Shown here: one piece after another, positions 44,828 through 54,330 of the stretch
Layout of the letters: each line of letters starts with the position of its first letter
Numbering within the stretch: the first letter of the stretch is position 1
Assembly: GCA_023386815.1 (NCBI GenBank)
Contig: JAEWIZ010000015.1
Span: 186,001 to 250,000 of the forward strand
Reading direction: 5' to 3'
Source of the DNA: Bacillota bacterium
Lineage (GTDB): Bacteria > Bacillota > Clostridia > Lachnospirales > Lachnospiraceae
DNA: 64,000 nt
Translations under genes and position numbers: made by a program
The notes under the pieces: generated by a model
What the model saw: only the letters and a program-made list of their open reading frames with translations
Databases searched by the model: none
What the model was told of the DNA's origin: nothing

Positions 44828-45628
44828 TTATTTTCTTCTCTGTCTTGCAGTTTCATACATTAAGATAGCGGCTGCAACAGCAGCATTTAGGGATTCTACT
44901 TTACCCGCCATTGGAATTTTAATTAACCGATCTGCTTTTTCTGAGGCTTCACTGGATAACCCATTGGCTTCATTACCGATTAAAAATGCACAAGGGTTAA
45001 CAAAGCTTCCCTCCGTGTCATATAGCTCTCCCGACAAATGAGCCGCAAAGACAGTAATCGCCTGCTGCTTTATTGCACTGATTGTTCCAAAAAAATCCTC
45101 TGATTGATAAAAGGGTACTCTGTAAATAGAGCCCATGGTGGAACGGATTACCTTAGGGTTGTATAAATCTACCGTTGAACTGTTACAGATGATTCCTGTC
45201 ACTCCTGCACCTTCAGCAGTTCGTATCATTGTTCCCAGATTTCCCGGATCCCGAATATCCTCTAATAACAATAGGCATGCCTTTGGGGTTTTAATCATAT
45301 GCTCCAGGCTATGCTCTGTCTTTTTTACAAGTCCCATGATACCTTGTGGTGTCTTTGTATCAGCCACCTCTTTAAAGACTGAATCAGATACAATCTCATA
45401 GTCAAAGGACTGGAAGTAATCTGGCTCTTCCATCATTCTTTCCTGATAAAAGGAATCCGATACATATGCCTTTTTCATAAGCCCCAGTTCTAAGGCTTCT
45501 TCAAACATCTTCAGGCCTTCCACAACAAAGACTCCTTGCTCGTCCCGTGCTTTTGCCTTTTTCTGTAATAATGTTAGATTTTTTATCTGTGCATTACTTA
45601 AGCTGCTGATGATATCTTTATTTTTCAT
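44828..45628 (-). CDS. TrmH-family (SpoU) 2'-O-ribose RNA methyltransferase
   Basis: 266 residues. The N-terminal substrate-binding part is followed by the knotted SPOUT domain with EDIRDPGNLGTMIRTAEGAG, FLIGNEANGLSSEA and IPMAGKVESLNAAVAAAILM (the three SpoU motifs). Likely methylates a guanosine of 23S rRNA or a tRNA; the exact target cannot be told. Monocistronic, with a terminator downstream of the neighbouring region. Confidence 0.93.
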   Translation of the reverse strand: MKNKDIISSLSNAQIKNLTLLQKKAKARDEQGVFVVEGLKMFEEALELGLMKKAYVSDSFYQERMMEEPDYFQSFDYEIVSDSVFKEVADTKTPQGIMGLVKKTEHSLEHMIKTPKACLLLLEDIRDPGNLGTMIRTAEGAGVTGIICNSSTVDLYNPKVIRSTMGSIYRVPFYQSEDFFGTISAIKQQAITVFAAHLSGELYDTEGSFVNPCAFLIGNEANGLSSEASEKADRLIKIPMAGKVESLNAAVAAAILMYETARQRRK

Positions 45629-45774
45629 AGCTTAATATTCCTTTATATATAATATTTTTTCTTATTAGTTGAATAATTACTAACTATAGCCTATACCACG
45701 CGTATACAAAAAATAAAATCCCCCCTCAACTTTACTGTTCATAGGAAGGAAATTTGATTTGTCATTAATATACT

Positions 45775-45814
45775 AAAAACCTTCCCTGTACTTTGCCCAG
45801 TCAGGAAGGTTTTT
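45775..45814. terminator. Terminator-like hairpin between trmH-family gene and prfA
   Basis: AAAAACCTTCC with its complement around an 18-nt loop, T-run on both sides. As prfA reads toward it from 45980, it probably ends the prfA operon. The rest of 45629-45979 holds the duplicated prfA tail and a weaker CAATC/GATTG hairpin near 45830-45850. Confidence 0.75.
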
Positions 45815-45922
45815 AGTTTCCGATTTGGTCAATCACCCTGTGGCGATTGCCTTTTTATATTTTTATTATAAGATAACTTTAATTATCTGTCAAATCAGAT
45901 TTTATTTTTACCTCAAATGAAG

Positions 45923-46018
45923 TTATTGTTCGGTCAGGTTTGCCAGCTTTGCTGCTTGGTCATAAGCCGACCAAGCTCCTTATTGTTCAGTTAAATTTGC
46001 CAGCTTTGCTGCTTGGTC
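45923..46018 (-). repeat. In-frame duplication of the prfA 3' end
   Basis: Two 39-bp copies (45980-46018 and 45923-45961), 57 bp apart, encode DQAAKLANLTEQ and a stop. The upstream copy is the real C-terminus of PrfA; the second lies past the stop in the same frame. They differ at four bases, all synonymous (AAT/AAC, TTA/CTG, ACT/ACC). An 8-bp inverted repeat, GCTTGGTC/GACCAAGC, spans the junction. Confidence 0.9.
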
Positions 46019-47053
46019 GGCTGCAATTAGGCTGTCTATAATCTCTTCCAGATCACCGTTCATAACTTCACCTAGCTGATGAACAGTCAATTTAATCCTA
46101 TGATCTGTTACACGTCCCTGCGGGAAATTATAGGTTCTAATTTTTTCAGAACGATCACCGGTTCCTACCTGGCTCTTTCTTGCTTCGGCTTCTGCACTCT
46201 GTGCTTTTTCCAGCTCCAGTTCATACAGCTTTGAGCGAAGGACACGAATCGCCTTATCCTTATTCTTTAACTGGGATTTTTCATCCTGACAGGAGATTAC
46301 AATACCGGTTGGAATATGGGTAAGTCTTACCGCAGAGTCTGTTGTATTAACGCACTGTCCACCATTACCAGAGGAACGGAAGACGTCAAACTTACAATCG
46401 TTCATATCAAGCTCTACGTCAACCTCTTCTGCTTCTGGCATAATAGCAACGGTTGCTGTTGAGGTATGAATTCTACCGCCGGACTCTGTCACAGGTACAC
46501 GTTGTACTCGGTGAACTCCACTCTCATACTTTAATTTTGAATAAGCTCCTTTACCAATTACCATAAAAATTACTTCCTTAAAGCCGCCAATACCGTTCTC
46601 GTTTAAGTTCATCATATCAATCTTCCAACGATAACGTTCCGCATACATTACATACATACGATATAGCTCAGCTGCGAAAAGCGCTGCCTCATCACCGCCG
46701 GCACCTCCACGTATTTCAACGATAACGTTCTTATCGTCATTAGGGTCCTTAGGAAGAAGTAAGATCTTCAGCTCTTCTTCAATCTTTACAATATTCTGCT
46801 TGCTTTCAGCTAATTCTTCCTTTGCAAGCTCACGCATTTCCTCATCACTTTCTTCATCAAGAATTGCTAAACTATCCTCAATATTGGTCTGAGTTGCTTT
46901 ATATTCCTTATACTTCTCTACGATATCAGTAAGATCCGAGTGCTCCTTACGAAGGTTCCGGTATCTGGTCTGATCGTTCATGATATCTGGATTCATTAGC
47001 TCCTGTTCCAATTCCTGATAACGAATCAAAATATCTTCTAGCTTGTCAAACAT
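45980..47053 (-). CDS. prfA: Peptide chain release factor 1
   Basis: 357 residues, standard for RF1, which releases proteins at UAA and UAG. GAGGDEAALFAAELYRMY and the catalytic GGQ loop in RSSGNGGQCVNTTDSAVRLTH are clear; HRVQRVPVTESGGRIHTSTA lies between. The start at 47053 has GGAGG about 10 nt upstream. It follows prmC, whose product methylates this GGQ glutamine, by 16 nt. The stop is followed by an in-frame duplicate of the last 12 codons. Confidence 0.97.
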   Translation of the reverse strand: MFDKLEDILIRYQELEQELMNPDIMNDQTRYRNLRKEHSDLTDIVEKYKEYKATQTNIEDSLAILDEESDEEMRELAKEELAESKQNIVKIEEELKILLLPKDPNDDKNVIVEIRGGAGGDEAALFAAELYRMYVMYAERYRWKIDMMNLNENGIGGFKEVIFMVIGKGAYSKLKYESGVHRVQRVPVTESGGRIHTSTATVAIMPEAEEVDVELDMNDCKFDVFRSSGNGGQCVNTTDSAVRLTHIPTGIVISCQDEKSQLKNKDKAIRVLRSKLYELELEKAQSAEAEARKSQVGTGDRSEKIRTYNFPQGRVTDHRIKLTVHQLGEVMNGDLEEIIDSLIAADQAAKLANLTEQ

Positions 47054-47069
47054 AACAATTATTCCTCCA

Positions 47070-47900
47070 TTATATAAATCTTGCACAGACCATGCGATCC
47101 AGTCCGCTAAGATCCTTCTTAATTACAATTTCCGCATATCCTTCCTCTTGAAGTATATGCTTTACATCATTTCCCTGGTCATATCCTATCTCAAAGAAAA
47201 GATAACCATTTTTCTTTAGATGCGCTTTTGAATCAACCGCAATACTGCGATAGAATTTAAGTCCATCTTCACTACCATCAAGTGCTAAATGTGGCTCATG
47301 ATCTTTTACCTCCGGCATTAATTCCTCGATTATGCTGGTCCGTATATAGGGCGGATTTGAAACAATGATATCAAAGCTTCGATTAACCTGTTGGAACAAA
47401 TTACTCAGCACAAATTCTACCTTTGCGTCCAGCTTTACTGCATTTCGTTTTGCAATCATAAGCGCCTGTTCAGATATATCAACTCCATACGCACTTTCTA
47501 ACTCTCCCAGCTTTTCAAGGCTGATTATAATACAGCCTGATCCGGTACACATATCAAGCACAGACTTCCCCTTGCAAATCTTAAGTATCTCTTCTACTAA
47601 ACCTTCCGTATCCTGTCGCGGAATTAGCACATCCTTGCTCACATCGAATTCCAGTCCCATAAATTCCTGGGTTCCTGTCAAGTGCTGCAAAGGTATATGC
47701 CTGGCTCTTTCTTCTACATAGGAAAGATAGCGTTCAGCTTCTTCGTCTGAAGCCACCTCATCCCCGCGTAATAGATAATCTGTTCTATTAATATGAAAAA
47801 CATAAGTCATCAAATACCAAGCATCTAAATCAGCATCGGGGATCTCCCGCTCTAGTAGCTTCGTCTTCGCTGTCTGCAATAACTCTTTATAAGTACTCAT
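47070..47900 (-). CDS. prmC: Release factor glutamine methyltransferase
   Basis: 276 residues. SAM-binding motif VLDMCTGSGCIIISL and the catalytic FDIIVSNPPYIRT, which holds the glutamine to be methylated in RF1/RF2. N-terminal helical domain (about 1-80) binds the release factor. Located directly before prfA in the same operon as in most Firmicutes. Confidence 0.96.
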   Translation of the reverse strand: MSTYKELLQTAKTKLLEREIPDADLDAWYLMTYVFHINRTDYLLRGDEVASDEEAERYLSYVEERARHIPLQHLTGTQEFMGLEFDVSKDVLIPRQDTEGLVEEILKICKGKSVLDMCTGSGCIIISLEKLGELESAYGVDISEQALMIAKRNAVKLDAKVEFVLSNLFQQVNRSFDIIVSNPPYIRTSIIEELMPEVKDHEPHLALDGSEDGLKFYRSIAVDSKAHLKKNGYLFFEIGYDQGNDVKHILQEEGYAEIVIKKDLSGLDRMVCARFI

Positions 47901-47938
47901 GATTATTCTCCATGAACCAGCTAGTCACTATCTGTGTT

Positions 47939-49333
47939 TCATTTATTCTGTCCATCAAAGAATTTATCCAAAGCCTTGAGGATTTCATCATCCTCTTCCT
48001 CCGACTCATCATTTATGATCGGTTTAAATGGAACCGGTGTTATGCCCTGATTGCGATTATTCTTATTAGGATAGGAAGCATCTTTCGTAACTACCTCTTC
48101 TTTTGTTGCTGCTTCCTTAGTAGCTGCTGCTTCTTGCATTACGGACTCTTCCTTTTCGGAAACAGTTCTTTTTCTGCTCTTTCCTTTTGTATCCTTTGAC
48201 TTTTTCTCTTTCGAATATGTATTTGTAACACTCTTAGTATTATTGTCTTTTTCACTTTTATCATCCACAGGTGAGGTTACTAAAAATGCTTTCCAATCAA
48301 ATACTGCGCCAACAGATTGGATTGCAACTTCAATCATCTCGTCATCTGGCTCTTTGGTTGTCAAGCCTTGCATCCATAAACCTGGCAGACTCATTATATG
48401 TATGAATCCACTTTCACTCTTTCCTGCTAAACGAATAAATTCATAGGAGACACCCGCGATCAATGGAACTAACAACACTCTGCTTACAATTCTCATGATC
48501 ATATCATCAACTGGTAATAGTATAAAGAAAAACAAGCTGATAATAATCACGAGTAACAAAAATCCGGTTCCACAGCACTTGTGTTGCTTCGATTGCCCTT
48601 TTACATTCTCAAGCGTGAGTTCAAATCCTTGTTCAAGACAGTTTATCGTCTTGTGTTCTGCTCCATGATACATAAAGACACGCTTAACTTCTGGCATCTT
48701 TGTTGCCACAATGACATAGCCAATAAAAATCACAAGGCGCAGCATACCTTCCATAGATGTTAATGTATAATCATTAGATATCCACCGAGAAAACAAATTA
48801 GTAATTATTACGGGTAGAACCATAAACAAAGCAACTGACAGTGCAATGGAAAGCACTACAGCTACTGCCGTTAGGACTGCATTGCTTTTATTACTCTTTT
48901 TATCCTGTTTCTCTTCCTTCGTAGTCTCAGCTTTCACCATCGCTTCAACCGCGCTATCATCAATCACTTCATCTATTTCAAAATCATCATCATAATCTAG
49001 GATGTTTTTTTCAATTTTATTTTTTCCCTTATTTTTTATATCCTTAGATTTGATTTCTTCTTCATCTTCAAAAAATCTGGTCGAAAAATTCAAAACCTTA
49101 AGTCCGACCACCACCACCTCGACAAAGGCGAGCATACCACGAAAGATTGGCAATTTAAACAATTTCACCTTGTCAGAAAAATCAGTATAAGTACTTTTTT
49201 CCACCACAATCTCATTATTCGGTTTGCGAACTGCCACGGCGTATTCATCTTTGTGCTTCATCATAACGCCTTCCATGACAGCCATGCCGCCAATACCTGA
49301 TGGTTTCATCTTCACACCCAAACCTTTCATCAT
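47939..49333 (-). CDS. DUF1385 multi-pass membrane protein
   Basis: 464 residues. The core (IGGMAVMEGVMMKHKDEYAV, LPIFRGMLAFVEVVVVG, VFMYHGAEHKTINCLE, CGTGFLLLVIIISLFFFIL) is diagnostic of DUF1385, often wrongly called metal-dependent enzyme. About six membrane segments. Two poorly conserved acidic/basic stretches, residues 90-150 and a Lys/Glu-rich C-terminal tail from about 375, are additional. The conserved order rpmE-DUF1385-prmC-prfA is typical of clostridia. The exact start is uncertain because no strong ribosome site was found. Function unknown. Confidence 0.9.
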   Translation of the reverse strand: MMKGLGVKMKPSGIGGMAVMEGVMMKHKDEYAVAVRKPNNEIVVEKSTYTDFSDKVKLFKLPIFRGMLAFVEVVVVGLKVLNFSTRFFEDEEEIKSKDIKNKGKNKIEKNILDYDDDFEIDEVIDDSAVEAMVKAETTKEEKQDKKSNKSNAVLTAVAVVLSIALSVALFMVLPVIITNLFSRWISNDYTLTSMEGMLRLVIFIGYVIVATKMPEVKRVFMYHGAEHKTINCLEQGFELTLENVKGQSKQHKCCGTGFLLLVIIISLFFFILLPVDDMIMRIVSRVLLVPLIAGVSYEFIRLAGKSESGFIHIMSLPGLWMQGLTTKEPDDEMIEVAIQSVGAVFDWKAFLVTSPVDDKSEKDNNTKSVTNTYSKEKKSKDTKGKSRKRTVSEKEESVMQEAAATKEAATKEEVVTKDASYPNKNNRNQGITPVPFKPIINDESEEEDDEILKALDKFFDGQNK

Positions 49334-49399
49334 ATTCGGTCATTTTCATGGCCTAGTTCTTTCGTTATAACTGTGCAGGCTTAAACTAAGCTTGTATTA

Positions 49400-49430
49400 A
49401 AAAATAGGCTGAGGAACGTATACCTCAACC
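49400..49430 (-). terminator. Hairpin after rpmE
   Basis: GGTTGAGG-n8-CCTCAGCC (one G-U pair) followed by TATTTTTT on the minus strand, between rpmE and the DUF1385 gene. It may end the rpmE transcript or attenuate the downstream operon. Confidence 0.65.
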
Positions 49431-49485
49431 CAATTTTTCATGTTTCAATTTTCATGCTAAGAAAAGCAAATGCATTTTCAATGAT

Positions 49486-49689
49486 TTATTTGTTTAAACC
49501 ATACTTACGGTTGAACTTATCAATAGCTCCACGAGCAGCAGAAGCTTTCACCTGTCCAGTGTAGAATGAATGACACTTGGAGCAGATTTCAGTATGGATT
49601 TCGCTCTTGGTGGATCCTGTTACAAATTCGTTACCGCAGTTGCAAACAACCTTAGCCTGATGATATTTGGGATGGATTCCTTCTTTCAT
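49486..49689 (-). CDS. rpmE: 50S ribosomal protein L31
   Basis: 67 residues. KEGIHPKYHQAKVVCNCGNE and EICSKCHSFYTG show the four zinc-binding Cys residues of the C+ form. A zinc-containing L31 usually serves in zinc-replete growth. Own transcript, closed by a hairpin. Confidence 0.97.
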   Translation of the reverse strand: MKEGIHPKYHQAKVVCNCGNEFVTGSTKSEIHTEICSKCHSFYTGQVKASAARGAIDKFNRKYGLNK

Positions 49690-49836
49690 GATTTCACCTC
49701 TTTACGATCAATTCGTTATCTATTGGTCAGAATATTTCCAATCTAATAAACAGCTTACTAAGTATAGCATAGGAACGCTTAATATGCAATACCTAAAAGA
49801 CAATTTTGGATTTCGATTTTATTTGATTGTTTCAAA

Positions 49837-51465
49837 CTATTTATCCGAACTTAAATCTATACTTCTTACTTTATCCCTTAATGTCAGCACTAAATTAGGA
49901 GAAACGGATATTTCATCCAATCCCATTCTAAGAAATGTTGCAATCTGTGTGGTATCAGCTCCCAGCTCACCACAGATACCTACCCAGCAACCACCTTTAT
50001 GACCATTCTCAATTACCATCTGAATCATTCTGAGAATAGCCGGATGATGAGCATCGTAAATATCATCCAGTTTCGGATTCTGTCTGTCAATCGCTAATGT
50101 ATACTGGGTCAAATCATTGGTTCCTATACTAAAGAAATCCACTTCCTCCGCGAGTAAATCACTGATCATAACTGCTGCAGGCGTTTCTATCATAATTCCT
50201 TGCTCTACATCTTGAAACGGTATACCCTGCAGGGTCAGCTCGTCTTGGACGGACTTTACAATTTCTTTAATCTTTTTAACTTCCCCAACCGATATGATCA
50301 TCGGATACATGATTGCAACCTTCCCATATACACTTGCCCGGTAAATGGCGCGAAGCTGTGTTTTGAATATATCAGGCTGATTCAAACAGATACGTATCGC
50401 GCGATAACCCATTGCTGGATTCTCCTCTTTCTCAATGCCAAAATAGTCCGCCTGTTTATCCGCTCCAATATCCAACGTACGAATAATTACTTTTTTGCCT
50501 GCCATGGTTTCTATGACTGTTTTGTAGGTCTGGAACTGCTCCTCCTCGGACGGAAATGTATTCTTCTCCAGGTATAAAAACTCGCTACGAAACAGCCCGA
50601 TTCCTCCGGCATCCTGCCCAAGCACGCTGGCTACATCAGATACACTTCCAATATTAGCAAAAATATCAATTTTCCTACCATCAATTGTAATATTTTCTTT
50701 TCCTTTTAGCTCCTGCTGCAGCTTTCTCTTATAGATATCCTCCTGTTGACGCTCTTTCATGGAATCCAGTACCAGTTGTGTAGGCTCCAGGATAAAAGCT
50801 CCTTCATAGCCATCAACAATTGCCTCTATCCCATCACAACTCTCGTCATAGTCCACACCAATTAAAGCAGGAATATTCATCATTCTGGCAAGAATCGCTG
50901 TGTGAGAATTCGTAGAGCCCTTTCTGGTGACAAAGGCCAGCACCTTCGTCTTATCAAGCTGCAAGGTCGCGCTTGGAGCTAAATCATCTGCCACTAAAAT
51001 GTAAGGCTCATCGGATCGAGTCACACTTTCTCCTACTCCCTGCAATATCTTAATCAGTCGATTCGTAATATCCTTAACATCAGCAGCACGTTCCTTCATA
51101 TAATCATCTTCCATTGAGGAAAACATTTCAGCAAAATTATCTCCGGTTGAAGCAGCCGCATATTCCGCATTTATCTGCTCGTTTCTAATCATATGTGTAA
51201 TGGAATCCACATAATCCTGATCCTCGAGCATCATCTGATGAACTTCGAAAATCATAGCATTTTGTTCGCCAACTTCAACAACTGCCTTTTCATATAATCT
51301 CTGCAGCTCTTCCTTTGCTTTTTCTCTAGCCTCATCAACACGTAAGATTTCTGCTTCCACATCATTAATATGTTTTCTGCGTACCTGTCCTTCGTTTTTA
51401 TGAAAAACAATTACTTTTCCGATAGCGACACCGCCAAATACGCTCTTACCATTATATTTTTTCAT
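49837..51465 (-). CDS. ptsI: PTS enzyme I
   Basis: 542 residues, cytoplasmic phosphotransferase that moves phosphate from PEP to HPr. N-terminal GVAIGKVIVFHK; phospho-His domain with KGSTNSHTAILARMMNIPA, where His is the active residue; PEP barrel with IRTLDIGADKQADYFG, PMIISVGEVK and SIGTNDLTQYTLAIDR. Slightly shorter than B. subtilis EI (570). Lies 23 nt after ptsH and is clearly co-transcribed. Confidence 0.96.
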   Translation of the reverse strand: MKKYNGKSVFGGVAIGKVIVFHKNEGQVRRKHINDVEAEILRVDEAREKAKEELQRLYEKAVVEVGEQNAMIFEVHQMMLEDQDYVDSITHMIRNEQINAEYAAASTGDNFAEMFSSMEDDYMKERAADVKDITNRLIKILQGVGESVTRSDEPYILVADDLAPSATLQLDKTKVLAFVTRKGSTNSHTAILARMMNIPALIGVDYDESCDGIEAIVDGYEGAFILEPTQLVLDSMKERQQEDIYKRKLQQELKGKENITIDGRKIDIFANIGSVSDVASVLGQDAGGIGLFRSEFLYLEKNTFPSEEEQFQTYKTVIETMAGKKVIIRTLDIGADKQADYFGIEKEENPAMGYRAIRICLNQPDIFKTQLRAIYRASVYGKVAIMYPMIISVGEVKKIKEIVKSVQDELTLQGIPFQDVEQGIMIETPAAVMISDLLAEEVDFFSIGTNDLTQYTLAIDRQNPKLDDIYDAHHPAILRMIQMVIENGHKGGCWVGICGELGADTTQIATFLRMGLDEISVSPNLVLTLRDKVRSIDLSSDK

Positions 51466-51488
51466 CCTTTTTCTCCTGTATTTATTTC

Positions 51489-51746
51489 TTACAAGTTACC
51501 TTCAATGAATTCCTGAATTGCGGAATATGCCTCCTGTTCATCATTACCAGAAATTTTTATTGTTATTTCATCTCCCTGCTTTGCACCCAGCCCCATAATA
51601 CCAAAGATTTTCTTTAGATCTGCTGACTTATCGCCCTTTAATATGGATATATCCGATTGAAAAGCACTCGCTTTCTTAACTAATAACCCTGCTGGTCTGG
51701 CGTGAATGCCTTGTGCATCCTTGATTTTATAATGAAACTCTTTCAT
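51489..51746 (-). CDS. ptsH: Phosphocarrier protein HPr, lacking Ser46
   Basis: 85 residues. The EI-phosphorylated His15 is intact in QGIHARPAGLLVKKA. In the second region the text is SADLKKIFGIMGLG where Bacillus has VNLKSIMGVMSLG, so position 46 is Lys instead of the Ser phosphorylated by HPr kinase. The protein should carry phosphate for sugar uptake but not act as P-Ser-HPr corepressor of CcpA. Start at 51746 follows GAGGTG by 7 nt. Lies between ptsG and ptsI. Confidence 0.95.
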   Translation of the reverse strand: MKEFHYKIKDAQGIHARPAGLLVKKASAFQSDISILKGDKSADLKKIFGIMGLGAKQGDEITIKISGNDEQEAYSAIQEFIEGNL

Positions 51747-51869
51747 AATAAGCACCTCATTTTATATTTTTAATATTCAATGTTACTATGCGTTACCTCT
51801 GGAAAATTATACACTTATCATTGTTTGATCTATTTCTAATCTATTTCTTTTATTCTACTTCTTTTAAAT

Positions 51870-54020
51870 CTACTTCACACTTAATATCTGTTCTTCTGCT
51901 TTTACAAAGTTCTTTTTCAGGATCTTGATCTCAGAAAACTCATCTGTATTCGTAACAATCACCGGGGTCACCACACGGTATCCCGCATCCGCAATCATCT
52001 TCCTGTCAAAGTAACCAATTACATCGCCCTTCTTCAGTATATCCCCTGCACTTACTTTAATGTCAAAGCCCTTACCGTTTAGTTGAACAGTATCAATACC
52101 AATATGAATTAATAGTTCAACCTTTCCACAGCTTAATCCTATGGCATGCTTGGTATCAAAGATTGTTTCCACCTTACAGTTACATGGTGCGACCACTTTT
52201 CCTTCCGTAGGATCAATCGCAAAACCTTGTCCTAACATTCCTTCTGAAAAAACTCCGTCACCAATTTCAGATAACTCCATTACCCTGCCATTTAGTGGAG
52301 AATATATCATGGTTTCCTGGCCCATCGCATTTTCTTTTGAATCTGGTTCATTGCTTTTATTAAGTTTCGGATTGTCTATTCTTGTTTTTTGAGAATCGTT
52401 CGCTTTTTTCTCTGTTACTAGTCCCTCTGTTGCAAGATAATCCTCCAGATTCGATTTAATAACAGTTACTCGCGGTCCATATATGATCTGAATCCCTGTT
52501 CCCTTATGGACAACACCGGCAGCTCCAGTTGTTTTTAAAAGATCATCTTTTACTTTCTCACCATCAAAAACAGTTATTCGTAATCTGGTTGCACAACAGT
52601 CCACATCACTGATATTTGCCTTTCCTCCAAGCCCTTCTGTAATCGCTGCAGAGAGTCCATCCTCATCCGTCGTTTTATCTTTCTTTGCTGCATCTTTCTT
52701 CTGGTTATAATCAGCTCTTGTATATAACTTCGTTTCTTCATGATCCGCTTCTCGACCAGGAGTCTTCAAATTCAGTTTTTTAATTAAGAAGCTAAACAAG
52801 AAATAATACACTGCAAAATAAATAATTCCTACCGGAACAATAAGCAGCCATGAGGTCTTCGTATTTCCTTGCAAAATACCAAACATGAATAAGTCAATGA
52901 AACCGCCGGAAAATGTCAAACCTACTGCGATATTCAGTGCTTGTGCTATCGCGTAAGCAAGACCCGCCATAATGGCATTAATTCCAAACAAAACAGGTGC
53001 TACGAATAGGAAGGAGAATTCAATTGGCTCCGTGATACCTGTCATAATAGAAGTAAGCGCTGCTGAAAATAATAATCCATAAACCTCCTTTTTTTTCTCA
53101 GGACGTGCACACCGATACATTGCTAAGGCTGCTCCCGGTAATCCGAAGATATAAATTATAAATTCACCACTAAAAAATCTGGTTGCCAAGGTAGTAAAAT
53201 GGGTTGTTGTCGGATCTGCCAATTGAGCAAAGAAAATATTCTGTGCACCTACAATATTCTGACCCGCAATCTCCATTGTCCCACCAATTGCCGTCTGCCA
53301 GAAAGGCATATAAAATACATGATGCAGACCAAAAGGAATCAGTAATCTCTTAATCATACCAAAGAAGAATGTTCCGATGACTCCTGAACTTTGCACCAAT
53401 CCACCTAATTCATTAATACCAATTTGAACCGGCTGCCATACATAAAACATTAGAATGCCAACAAAGGTAAAAACCACAGTGCTAATAATAGGAATAAATC
53501 TTGTGCCCTGGAAAAATGCGAAGGCTGCATGGAGTTCAATCTTATAAAAACGATTATGCAACGCAGCGACCCCAAGTCCAACAATAATACCTCCGAAAGC
53601 CCCCATCTGCAAGGAGGTCATACCCATGACACTGCCCGTAGCTCCACTCATAAAGGCCTCTGGCCCACCGTAAATGGTTATCATTCCACTGATCGCAGAA
53701 TGCATGACGAAAAACGCGATCATAGCGGATAAGGCTGCTACCTCTTTTTCTTTCTTCGCCATACCAATTGCAACACCTACTGCAAAAATCAGTGGAAGGT
53801 TGTCAAATATAACACTACCACATTTACTCATAATTGTTAAGATATTGTAAATAATAGTACCTGGCCCCATAATCCCTAACAGGTTATAAGTTGCCAATGT
53901 GGTTTCATTTGTAAAGGAACTTCCTAAACCAAGTAAAAGTCCAGCAACCGGTAATACTGCAACTGGAAGCATAAAGGAACGTCCTACTCTTTGTAATACA
54001 CTGAATGCTTTGTCTTTCAT
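51870..54020 (-). CDS. ptsG: PTS glucose-type EIICBA
   Basis: 716-residue fusion. IIC (about 1-410): RSFMLPVAVLPVAGLLLGLG and GLHHVFYMPFW, with about ten membrane helices. IIB (about 450-530): VDCCATRLRIT carries the phosphocysteine. IIA (about 580-700): LLIHIGIDTVQLNGKGF gives the phospho-His. Takes up and phosphorylates glucose or a similar hexose. It has a leader of about 300 nt with a RAT element and terminator, and heads ptsG-ptsH-ptsI, giving a full general PTS in one cluster. Confidence 0.93.
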   Translation of the reverse strand: MKDKAFSVLQRVGRSFMLPVAVLPVAGLLLGLGSSFTNETTLATYNLLGIMGPGTIIYNILTIMSKCGSVIFDNLPLIFAVGVAIGMAKKEKEVAALSAMIAFFVMHSAISGMITIYGGPEAFMSGATGSVMGMTSLQMGAFGGIIVGLGVAALHNRFYKIELHAAFAFFQGTRFIPIISTVVFTFVGILMFYVWQPVQIGINELGGLVQSSGVIGTFFFGMIKRLLIPFGLHHVFYMPFWQTAIGGTMEIAGQNIVGAQNIFFAQLADPTTTHFTTLATRFFSGEFIIYIFGLPGAALAMYRCARPEKKKEVYGLLFSAALTSIMTGITEPIEFSFLFVAPVLFGINAIMAGLAYAIAQALNIAVGLTFSGGFIDLFMFGILQGNTKTSWLLIVPVGIIYFAVYYFLFSFLIKKLNLKTPGREADHEETKLYTRADYNQKKDAAKKDKTTDEDGLSAAITEGLGGKANISDVDCCATRLRITVFDGEKVKDDLLKTTGAAGVVHKGTGIQIIYGPRVTVIKSNLEDYLATEGLVTEKKANDSQKTRIDNPKLNKSNEPDSKENAMGQETMIYSPLNGRVMELSEIGDGVFSEGMLGQGFAIDPTEGKVVAPCNCKVETIFDTKHAIGLSCGKVELLIHIGIDTVQLNGKGFDIKVSAGDILKKGDVIGYFDRKMIADAGYRVVTPVIVTNTDEFSEIKILKKNFVKAEEQILSVK

Positions 54021-54135
54021 TATCTTACCTCCATTAAAACTTATCTCTTAATTCCGCATATAGCAGACCATAAGATTCCTATGAAATTTCTATCCATTTG
54101 CAATCGTTAATGATCTTTCGTAATAGATCATGGAT

Positions 54136-54203
54136 AAAAAAAGACCGCTGACATTAATATGTACAATTCTTGCCAGAATAAGTACAACTAAGTCTGCGGT
54201 CTT
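54136..54203 (-). terminator. Leader terminator controlling ptsG
   Basis: AAGACCGC-A-GAC pairs with GTC-A-GCGGTCTT, followed by six to seven Ts, about 110 nt before the ptsG ATG. Its first arm overlaps the end of the RAT element, so an antiterminator bound to the RAT would prevent the terminator. Confidence 0.85.
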
Positions 54204-54226
54204 GCCCCAAACAAGGGTCACAAGCC
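54198..54226 (-). promoter_or_regulatory. RAT (ribonucleic antiterminator) element of ptsG
   Basis: A 29-nt site on the minus strand reading GGCTTGTGAC, ten nt, then GGCAAGACC. It follows the GGNTTGTNAC-N10-GGCAANACC layout of BglG/LicT-family sites and overlaps the terminator by six nt, as these sites do. Confidence 0.8.
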
Positions 54227-54330
54227 AATTATTTAATTTTGATATCACACATTAATATAAACACAAATTATATAACACAATTACATTATTTGAAAAATAA
54301 TCTCACTAGTTTCGCTTCTCAAACTCTAGA

